Assembly (NCBI GenBank): GCA_948146395.1
Contig: OX411549.1
Coordinates: forward strand, 28,891,272-28,955,271
DNA: 64,000 nucleotides
Direction: 5' to 3'
Source: Fragum whitleyi
Taxonomy: Eukaryota; Mollusca; Bivalvia; Cardiida; Cardiidae
Positions 57,701 to 64,000 of this stretch are shown here, one piece after another. Each line of letters begins with the position of its first letter. The stretch's first letter is position 1. The position numbers and the translations under genes were made by a program. The notes beneath the pieces are model-generated. The model was not told where the DNA came from, did not search any database, and saw only the letters and a program-made list of their open reading frames with translations.

Positions 57701-60700
57701 ATAAAATGCATTTTTTTCATCCAATCAAAATAATTTTTGGTAAACTGATAAAGGGTCACTCAAGAATCATTCCAGTGAAATTTGGTTGATATCTAAAAAT
57801 TAGATTCTGAGAAAATGATTTTCAAAGTTTCCACTATATAACATTTAGAGAAATGACCTCCGCCCATAAAATGCATATTTTCCATCCGATCACAATGATT
57901 TTTTGTAGACTGATAAGGGGGTAACCCAAGGATCATTCATGTAAAATTTCATTGGTATCCATTGATTAGAATCTGAGAAAACTCACTTTTTACCATATTT
58001 GGAAAATTAGCCACGCCCATTAAATCCATGTTTTTCATTGGATCAAAATTTCTTGAACAACTTTGAAAGAGGGTCACCCAAGGATCATTCCTGTGAAGTT
58101 TGGTTGAAATCCATCCAGTAGTTTCTGAGGAGAAGAATTTTAAAGAAAAGTTTACGACCGGACGCACGCACGCATGCACGGACGGACGGACGCACGACGG
58201 ACACAACGCCATGACAATAGCCCCAGTGGCTTTCAGCCAGTGGAGCTAATAAAAAGTACAAGAAAGGTTGTACATGTAAAACACATGTCGAATCATTCTT
58301 AACGCTTTCCTGTTTTACAAAATTTTGGACCTGTCCAAATTCAAAGGTTTTGCAGACGAAAATTTAAAGTGGATTTAATTTGAAATATAACCATTCATAA
58401 GGGTAGAAAATAGTGTGGAAAAAGAAGAAATTGCTTGTCAGAAGCAATTTCTTCTTTTTTCACAATGTTTTCTAAATCATAAAATCACAGGCACGTAAAA
58501 AGCAGGGATTAAACAGCAAAGGGTTAAAACCTGTCTCGAGACTGACTGTCGCTAGTTGAAAAGTTATGTAAAACCGCGTTACCGTTTCTAATGACACAAG
58601 GTGTCTTGATGTGTCATTCGTCTCAAATCGGCCGATTCCTGTAACCTACATTTAAATCGGAGCCGTCGGAGATCGCCCGAGTATTGCCGAATGTAAGTTC
58701 AAGAGGACATGACCTAAATAAACACGTATTTCCGGCTAATTACTACAAGTTGCACCAGCGAAGGCTTGGGTCAAAAACATAGTATCTGTCTCTACGGTAT
58801 TTAGACACAAACTTTGTTTTTGCTTTAAACTCTCGACAACCTTACGCCGATCAAAAATTCCCCTGATAAACATTGCAAGATCATTTTGTGTTTTTCAAGG
58901 CGAATTTTCATTATCTTCACTTGATGAAAAATTCTAGTATCACGCCATCAAAGAAAATAACAGTGATTTTGCGGCGAAAAATATTGAAAGATACTAAATT
59001 GAATTTTAAGAGGCGCTACTTTATTTCAAATGTATTAACATCCAACAGGATTTTCCTGACATGGTATATAACACTGGTGAACGACGTTCGTTCACCAAAA
59101 ATAGACGCAACGAATTTTTAACATATTAAAAAGCAAGAGACTTCTCTTCCAAAGTAGCTGAACTTTTTTGATGAGTATATATACTTAAATTACTTGTAAA
59201 TTGGGATGGGTTTTAGATGAGATATCCGAGGCCAATGGGCGTGGAAAGGGTTATTTTGATATCAATTTTATTCGTTTTGAATTTATTCTTTGTAATCAAA
59301 ATATGTTTGCTTTCATTAAGGTACATGTAACATTGAAATTTCATTGTTTTGTTTCATTTTTGTTATCAAAGTATGTTTGCTTTCATTAAGGTACATGTAA
59401 CTTGGAAATTATAATTTCATTTGAGAGAAAATAAAACAACTTTTCCTTATATTTACAGTGTTGTCCAGGTTGGGTTCAGACAGATATGTCGGGACAGTCC
59501 GGGCCTAAAACTCCGGCTCAAGGTAAACCTACAGAGGCTTTTTCGGGGTTTAAATCTCTTCTGGTTTTCCAAATTTTAGAAGCGTCCATTTTTGATATTG
59601 AAAAGCGAACTACAAAAATCCCATCGGTTTTATGTTCTCTGTTGACGACCAAGGCGTCGATTTTTAAGCATGAATAAGCAAAAATGACGCCCTGATTCCA
59701 GGAGGACAAAAGTAGAGCAAAACTACATCAACCAATTAAACGATGAAATGATTTGATCGATTAAAAAGAAATTGTTGACATCTTAAACGATTTCAGACAT
59801 TCGGAACATCACTCGGTCATTTCCGTAACCTGCAACAGACTTCGGATGCATATAAGGCGGATGGGTCATTCGGAACATCGCTCGGACTTTTCCGTAAATT
59901 GGAAAGTACCTCGGACGTAAGTGTAGTAATTTTGGTCATTTTTCGGTAATTCGGTTCCTGATGGTAATTCGGTTTATACGCTTGAAAGAATAGTATATTC
60001 CTTTAAAGTTTTTCCACGCGTCTGTGAAGATCATTTTAGCATGTTATAATTTGAAATCAAAACGCAATAAGCCACTGCGTTTTGCTTTCAAATCATAACA
60101 TGTCTAATTTGGACCTTACGTTGACTTTATTTTTCGCAACGTCATTCTCAGTTATGTTTGTGACGTCATATAAACCCGCGTGCGAAATGACGCGCTTACA
60201 TGGCTGCGCCCGTATTGTTCCCGAGGTCTATTCCGTAGAATCGCCGAGGGTTCCCGAGTGGCGGATGGGTATGTCACAAAATTGTGCATTTTGTCTGGCG
60301 GAAACAGTGTAAGAAAAACTAGCGCGGAAACAAACCTCTTTATAGTAAATAACGGCTGAAAAATTTTAATTTTTGAGAATGATTCGTCATTCTCAAAAAT
60401 TAAGTTTTTTTCAGTCGTTATTTAAGAATCTAAAGATACTTGTATAAGAATACGATGGTTTCACGTCAAGCGAGTAGCGTTGGTGATGTCGAATGTTTTC
60501 ACTCAAAGTTTCGAGGGTTAACGCCATTTTAACTGAGGTCACCGAGTTTTTCCTAGGTTTTCCCGTATCTTTTAAAAATAGTTCGTCTATGTACATCCGA
60601 GGTTGATCGTAAGATTGGCCGAGTGGTGTTTCGAATGCGGTTTCAGAGTGTTTAGTCTCTTTGAGGGAGTTTTTAGATTGGGCTTTAAGCTCGCATTTTA

Positions 60701-60897
60701 GAATGGATTTGAAAGGATTTAGTGTCATTTACCCTCTTATTTGACCTAAATTTACGCCCTTAATTCCAGGTGCTGAAACACCAATCTATGCGTCTCTATT
60801 ACCCGCGAATGGCTCAGGACCAAAAGGACAGTTTCTGTCAAAGAAGACGGCGATGGAATGGCCGGGAAGAATTGGTGACGAAGAATATTTGAAGTAG
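45785..60897 (+). CDS. CBR1: Carbonyl reductase, CBR1 type (8 exons, 288 aa)
   Basis: Exons: 45785-45811, 49358-49439, 51970-52148, 53132-53244, 54661-54789, 55272-55416, 59459-59522, 60770-60897. All introns are GT-AG and the phases join to 867 nt. Residues 12-18 (GSNKGIG) are the NADP(H)-binding glycine motif, with Lys15 and Arg38 favouring NADPH. NNAAIAF is at 89-95. The catalytic residues Asn114, Ser140, Tyr194 (SAYGMTK) and Lys198 keep human CBR1 numbering. CCPGW with Cys227 follows. Family knowledge: monomeric cytosolic SDR enzymes of this type reduce quinones, prostaglandins and other carbonyls with NADPH. The C-terminus is 11 residues longer than the 277-residue human protein. Differences include Gly92 to Ala and HVGS in place of NVSS before the catalytic Ser. 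Every intron larger than a few hundred bases carries mobile elements. No TATA box or clear poly(A) signal was found. Confidence 0.95.
46245..46467 (+). mobile_element. piggyBac-type MITE, intact, in reductase intron 1
   Basis: TTAA-CCCTTTCCTGTTTTA at the left and CAGCAAAGGG-TTAA at the right: TTAA on both sides and CCC/GGG termini fit piggyBac target preference. A central hairpin GAAGAAATTGCTTGTCAGAA and its inverse follows the GTGTGGAAAAA block. Confidence 0.9.
46800..47597. repeat. About 150-bp internal-repeat element in reductase intron 1
   Basis: ATCTCCTCCCGAACCAC-like blocks, each followed by TTTCAATGAAACTTTACCAG and a ATTGGCCCATAAATATTG-like block, recur near 46831, 46975, 47128, 47286 and 47472. 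The right edge is GGCCATCCTGGTCCTCTTGT, comparable with that at 16690. Frames within it are artefacts. Confidence 0.8.
47600..49340. other. Reductase intron 1, right part; no gene
   Basis: Around 47700-47840 an imperfect inverted repeat (CGGCGCAAACAGTTTGCC and GGCTAACTGTTTGCACCG, GTCAAGATGA and TCATCCTGAACGCA) suggests an old fold-back element. The remainder, 47950-49340, is AT-rich with nothing recognised. Confidence 0.45.
50169..51157. mobile_element. Mariner-type non-autonomous element, 989 bp, in reductase intron 2
   Basis: The left end TACGAGGGGTGATCCAGAAG and the right end (inverted) TACGAGGGGTGTTCAAGAAG are flanked by TA. Mariner-family ends commonly begin with this GAGGGGTGNTC sequence. 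No transposase frame is recognisable inside. Confidence 0.8.
51394..51636. mobile_element. Fold-back MITE (GGGGCCCGTTTTACTAAAC)
   Basis: GGGGCCCGTTTTACTAAACA at the left and AGTTAAGTAAAACGGGCCCC at the right. Inner arms TTACGATCATTTTTGGCGTA are mirrored too, with GGAATCGTCTCTAGAAGACG at the centre. A second copy lies inside a SINE at 62552-62795. Confidence 0.9.
52158..52460 (-). mobile_element. tRNA-derived SINE next to the exon 3 donor, with GTAAGAGTT duplication
   Basis: On the minus strand the 5' head has TTAGCTCTGTTGGTGGAGC (A box) and GGATTCGATTCCC (B box). The body includes AAACCGAGGCTCCGTGAGAC and the 3' end is CGGAAATACAC. A separate copy (63775-63956) shares the 3' end, fixing the boundary. 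The target duplication GTAAGAGTT is at 52149-52157 and 52461-52469; the first copy is the actual splice donor of exon 3. Confidence 0.9.
52500..52772. mobile_element. Family S MITE, reversed, in reductase intron 3
   Basis: CATAGGCGTATCTAGG at the left and TTTGCGCCCTTGGA at the right are the family S ends in reverse. The GTAACCACAGTTTGAATAAG hairpin and CCATCCGTCCATTCCCTTTT lie between. Confidence 0.75.
52780..53125. other. Reductase intron 3, right part; nothing recognised
   Basis: AT-rich; no feature. Confidence 0.4.
53290..54650. other. Reductase intron 4; minor repeats
   Basis: A short palindrome CTGCACATATGTGCAGTCTG is at about 53335. Around 54005-54070 a tRNA-like stretch (GGCCGGGTGGTTAGCGCC, followed by a GAGTTCCACCGG) may be a SINE remnant. 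An A/C-rich simple stretch covers 54248-54306. The 105-codon minus-strand frame at 53791-54108 overlaps the remnant and is not supported. Confidence 0.45.
54843..55243 (+). mobile_element. Family R MITE filling reductase intron 5
   Basis: Left end TA-CAGCTAGTTACATCGTG, right end CACGATTTTGTTAACTG, central hairpin 55114-55179. Intron 5 is 482 nt and only 53 nt before and 28 nt after the element are non-repeat. Confidence 0.88.
55430..57420. other. Reductase intron 6, left part; nothing recognised
   Basis: AT-rich sequence with short open frames lacking exon context. No known repeat is identified. Confidence 0.4.
57430..58260. repeat. About 165-bp internal-repeat element in reductase intron 6
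   Basis: TTCTGAGAAAATGATTTTCA blocks with AAATGACCTCCGCCCATAAA and CAAGGATCATTC-like blocks recur at about 57470, 57640, 57800, 57970 and 58122. It ends in GGACGCACGCACGCATGCAC, GACGGACGGACGCACGACGG and CCAGTGGCTTTCAGCCAGTG. The outer edge is the inverse of the left edge of 15800-16695. Confidence 0.8.
58299..58527 (+). mobile_element. piggyBac-type MITE in reductase intron 6
   Basis: TTAA-CGCTTTCCTGTTTTAC at the left, AGCAAAGGG-TTAA at the right, same interior as 46245-46467. Confidence 0.88.
58705..59100 (+). repeat. About 400-bp dispersed repeat (inverted partner of 25267-25665)
   Basis: It shares TTACGCCGATCAAAAATTC, CTTCACTTGATGAAAAAT and the terminal TGGTGAACG...CGTTCACCA palindrome with the copy in receptor intron 2. 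An 82-codon frame across it has no proven function. Confidence 0.65.
60035..60105. repeat. Palindrome, about 70 bp
   Basis: CATGTTATAATTTGAAATCA type left arm and TTTCAAATCATAACATG right arm, with AAAACGCA/TGCGTTTT inner arms. Confidence 0.7.
60348..60422. repeat. Perfect-like fold-back, 75 bp
   Basis: AATAACGGCTGAAAAATTTT and AATTTTTGAGAATGA are inverted as TCATTCTCAAAAATTAAG and TTTCAGTCGTTATT. Confidence 0.8.
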
Positions 60898-60941
60898 ACA
60901 CTCACACAAATCACAGACGACCGATTTTTTTCATTTCATTT

Positions 60942-61193
60942 TTGACCCGTCACGCAAAAACGACCATCTGGGTAGTGCGTAAAATGCCAACCCTAGTCAG
61001 ACTGCGCGGACTGCGCAGACTGACTAGGGTTGAAATTTTTCGCACTTTCCTAATTTTCTTAATCTAGGATAATCGATCTACCTTCCAGTGTTAAAATGTA
61101 ACCTCTTCTTAGCCTGCAGTTGAACCAATCTCTTTTTCAAATGTTAATTTTACGGAGATCACAGATGATCCCTTTTCTTCGAGACGGCTCACA
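60942..61193. mobile_element. Fold-back MITE of the TGACCCGTCACGCG family
   Basis: It starts TGACCCGTCACGCAAAAACG 45 bp after the reductase stop codon and ends CTTCGAGACGGCTCACA. The inner palindrome CAGACTGCGCGGACTGCGCA has flanks CCCTAGT/ACTAGGG. It probably forms part of the reductase 3' UTR. Confidence 0.8.
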
Positions 61194-61502
61194 TTTTAAA
61201 TTCTTTTTCTTTCAATATGTCGTCGGAAGTTTACACAGCTCTATAACAAGGCAGATGACAACATTTTAAATTATTTTGAAAGACGACGCTTTTAAATGTA
61301 TGTTGAATTAGAAAAAAAGTCAGAACACTGTTATTATGCTTTATCATCAACAAGAATAATAATGAAAAATGAAATCTTATCGAACAAAACAAATTCTCCT
61401 TCTTTTATAATGGTTTCCTCTGCTCTTTTTCACACAAGAAGGGATATTGTACAAGCTATCTGATTGATAGAAAATAACATGTTTTATTTTATCATATCAA
61501 TA

Positions 61503-61731
61503 TTAACCATTTGCTGTTTAATCCCTGCTTTTTACGTGCCTGTGATTTATGATTGAGAAAACATTGTGAAAAAAGGAGAAATTGCTTCTGACAAGCAATT
61601 TCTTCTTTTTCCACACTATTTTCTACCCTACTGGATGGTTATTTTTTCAAATTGAATCCGCTTTTAATTTTCGTCTGCAAAACCTTTGAATTTGGATAGG
61701 TCCAAAATTTTGTAAAACAGGAAAGGGTTAA
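61503..61731 (-). mobile_element. piggyBac-type MITE, reversed
   Basis: TTAA-CCATTTGCTGTTTAATCC to ACAGGAAAGGG-TTAA, inverse of 46245-46467. Confidence 0.88.
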
Positions 61732-61849
61732 CTGGTCGAGGTTGGGAGAACTTATCGTGACGAGACCTGATAACGTTGATATTTTAAGACACTTAAATGT
61801 TATTCTATTTATCATGCAATCATTTTTAAGCGCTTATTAATAATTTCTC

Positions 61850-61916
61850 AGTTAACATTGTGAAGGATCACGTGTTCCGAAATTTTGCAGAATTATTACG
61901 GGTCCACTTCCTTAAT
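61850..61916. mobile_element. Half copy of the GGTAGTGGACCC fold-back
   Basis: GTTAACATTGTGAAGGATCA followed by TTATTACGGGTCCACTTCCT matches the right arm of 37864-38026. Confidence 0.65.
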
Positions 61917-62289
61917 ACACGTCAATATACATTAACTATACAGTTTGTTAATTTTGATACTTCTATTTTTATTTCATTTGAAATTTGTCGGAATATTGTC
62001 GATAAAATATTTATAGAATTTGTTGTTTCTTTCTCTATTTCTCAGTGAAACATCAATTAGCCTATGATTAATCTTAAGCTAGTATACTTAAAAGCAAATA
62101 CATTCAGGAAACAAATAAGTTTGCGAGGGATTAACACTTTACCCCCTTCCCAGATGGTCCCTTTTCGCGTGACGGGTCACAATTATTCTCAACGGACTGA
62201 AAATAAATCTAACAACGACAGCAAAGAGGTCTGCTGGTTTGAAATTTTCAAAATGAGCAAATCAGCCTAAATAGGAATTGAAAATTTGT

Positions 62290-62445
62290 TTGCTTTTGAC
62301 ATTTTTTTCAATCATAGCACGGTGGTTGGAGCATCTAACAATGGATTGTTGGTAATTTTCGAACCAATACTACTACCAACCTTTTCTACCCCTTAGCTGC
62401 TATCCCACATAGGTCTACGATTATATACCCATTGGTGGTAGACGT
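62290..62445 (-). mobile_element. SINE body fragment
   Basis: ATAGCACGGTGGTTGGAGCA, AACAATGGATTGTTGGTAAT and CATAGGTCTACGATTATATA match the SINE body. Confidence 0.65.
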
Positions 62446-62463
62446 TAAGTTTGTTCGTTAATA

Positions 62464-62970
62464 TGGGGTATAACGTCGCTTTTCACAATCATTTAGCAAT
62501 ATCGCGGCGGATGGAGCGCATAACAATGACGTCCTGGAATATTTCTTACACCTGGGATATGTTTTACTAAACTTCTTAAGAAAGAATAATCGTAAGTCAA
62601 AATCACAAATCGAACCCGGCGTTTTCATTAATCGTTTGATTCTGTCTTGCAATATCTCTTTGGAATCGTCTTCAGAAGACGATTAAAATGAGATGATGCT
62701 TGGCAGAATTTCATATTTATTTACTAATGTAGAGGCAACTTTAATTTTTGACTTACGCAAATAATCTCGTAAGATGTTTAGTAAAACAGGTCCCAGTACT
62801 ACTATCACATCCTTCCCTTACCTCCAGCTGCTATCCGACATAGATCTGCGATTATCAAGCACTTGGTGGGAGACAAATAGTCGGAAATGTTGAGAAGCGC
62901 CATCGGGGATCGAACTCGGGATCTTTTGAATGATAGTTCGACGCGCAACCACTGCGCCATGACGGCAGCG
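62464..62970 (-). mobile_element. Near full-length tRNA-derived SINE interrupted by a MITE
   Basis: Minus-strand 5' head at about 62970: ATGGCGCAGTGGTTGCGCG (A box) and GAGTTCGATCCCC (B box). The body follows with GATTATCAAGCACTTGGTGG on the plus strand, then the MITE 62552-62795, then the 3' part (ATATCGCGGCGGATGGAGCG). Without the MITE it is about 263 bp. It shows that the headless copies elsewhere are 5' truncations. Confidence 0.85.
62552..62795. mobile_element. GGGCCCGTTTTACTAAAC-type MITE nested in a SINE
   Basis: TGGGATATGTTTTACTAAAC at the left, TTTAGTAAAACAGGTCCCA at the right; the interior is shared with 51394-51636. Removing it restores the SINE sequence ACACC-AGTACTACTATCACA. Confidence 0.88.
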
Positions 62971-62974
62971 GTTG

Positions 62975-63455
62975 ACAAATAGGCGGAAAGGAAAATTGTT
63001 GTAAGGAATTGAAGAAACAAAGGCCTAACGGCACGCCATTAAAAATAATATGATTACAAATGTTTTAGTCTAGGTCTCGCGGATTGTATGAATAATCATA
63101 TGTTACCCATCACAAATAAGTGATACCGTAGAAAAAGCTTGCTGGTAAAATAATATCTTTCCATTTTTGTATGTCTTTTAATCGAGGGATATTCCCAAAA
63201 TCTTTATATCCTTTGGACTATAAGTCGAGAGATAATGCAACCTTTAAAAGATAAAGCAGAACAACTTTTTAATACATTGAATGATTAAAAAGATTTTTAT
63301 TTTTAAATAAAAATATCGCCAAAAGTCATGGTGATTAAGCGCCAAGAAGCTCATTGAAATCTTAATAAATTCCCCAACAGTTGAATTTGTTTTCGAAAAG
63401 TTGTATCACCCCGCCCCTGAAATATGTCAAATAATGTCAGTCGATTACATTTATT
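62975..63455. other. Non-coding; nothing recognised
   Basis: No gene or repeat identified. Confidence 0.4.
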
Positions 63456-63460
63456 CCCAT

Positions 63461-63610
63461 CATGAAATTGACCAACTTTCTGATTACAACCGATCAAAAT
63501 CCCTCGCTCCGTGATCAAATCATTCATTCAAAACACTCACTCTGGACAATCACTCAAAAAACGCTCCAAAAGTTTTAAAAACGCTTCGAAATCGTTCAAA
63601 ATGAACGATG
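63461..63610 (+). mobile_element. Family R MITE, left part only
   Basis: TCATGAAATTGACCAACTTT, TCATTCATTCAAAACACTCA and AACGCTTCGAAATCGTTCAA follow the left third of the family; the hairpin is absent. Confidence 0.65.
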
Positions 63611-63774
63611 TTTCAAATGTACATGTCGTCGACAAATTGCTTCGTTTATTCATATTTTTTTTTTGCAAGATGTAGACGTCATAATACAACTGTGCAATTT
63701 TCACATGTATGCAAGGTGCAAACGTCAAACAGTACCGCCCTAAAATGGGGTTAAATAGAGGATGGTTGTTTGTT

Positions 63775-63956
63775 TTTTGAAACCGAGGTCCCGTGAGACG
63801 TCGTTTTAAACCGAGCTCGTTAAAGAATCGTAGCGGATCTCAGCACTACTTTCTCATGCATCTTTGCACTGTCCCCCGTAATAACTAAGCGTCTTCTGGG
63901 GACGTCGCTCATATGGGCATGTGCTACGGTAGAGACGATAAATGAACAGAAATGCA
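63775..63956 (+). mobile_element. 5'-truncated copy of the exon-3-donor SINE family
   Basis: AAACCGAGGTCCCGTGAGAC, CACTGTCCCCCGTAATAACT, GTCTTCTGGGGACGTCGCTC and the 3' end CAGAAATGCAC match 52158-52460 read on the minus strand. Confidence 0.85.
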
Positions 63957-63965
63957 CATGAATGT

Positions 63966-64000
63966 TTGTTTCAGTGTAAGATCGATTTACATTTCATTGA
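63966..64000. mobile_element. Fold-back MITE cut by the window end
   Basis: TTTGTTTCAGTGTAAGATCG and ACATTTCATTGA match the left arm of 22416-22570. Confidence 0.75.

Noticed and set aside
58873..59121. 82-codon plus-strand open frame as a host exon
   Set aside because: It falls in a dispersed repeat shared with receptor intron 2, and phases do not join reductase exons 6 and 7, which already splice in frame.

Overview
This looks like nuclear DNA of an invertebrate animal, most likely a mollusc and probably a bivalve. The genes have GT-AG introns, the DNA is AT-rich, and much of the space is tRNA-derived SINEs, fold-back MITEs and satellite-like arrays of the kind common in bivalves. The species cannot be fixed from the sequence alone. 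A run of 200 N at 19722-19921 marks an assembly gap inside a CT microsatellite.

Two complete host genes can be assembled exon by exon with intact frames. On the minus strand, 29476 to 21331, five exons encode a 422-residue single-pass receptor. It has a signal peptide, a short cysteine-rich TNF-receptor-type ectodomain, one membrane helix and a C-terminal death domain. On the plus strand, 45785 to 60897, eight exons encode a 288-residue carbonyl reductase of the CBR1 type (short-chain dehydrogenase/reductase), with its Ser-Tyr-Lys and Asn catalytic residues at the same numbers as human CBR1. A third host gene is seen only in part: a minus-strand exon at 2604-2795 resembles the PY-motif region of NEDD4-family-interacting proteins (Ndfip), with a possible first exon near 8306-8332.

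The left edge (115-2195, minus) holds a pogo/Tigger transposase gene with one short intron and a C-terminal PHD-like zinc finger. It is broken by one in-frame TGA. A 5'-truncated LINE with an open 453-codon reverse-transcriptase frame lies at about 38738-40287, inserted inside a TTAA-flanked MITE. A Penelope-like GIY-YIG endonuclease remnant lies in receptor intron 2.

The rest is mobile and repetitive DNA. It includes two non-autonomous elements with unusual compound terminal repeats (5802-7554 and 44825-45568), a 989-bp mariner-type element, at least seven fold-back MITE families, several SINE families with clear target-site duplications, and arrays with periods of about 127, 150, 160 and 170 bp. 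Long GATA, CT and GA microsatellites are also present. One TA-flanked MITE family of about 400 bp (called family R here) has nine copies. Four lie in the receptor introns and one fills most of a reductase intron, and several copies end within 9-28 nt of splice sites. This repeat-splice-site relationship is the most interesting signal in the window.
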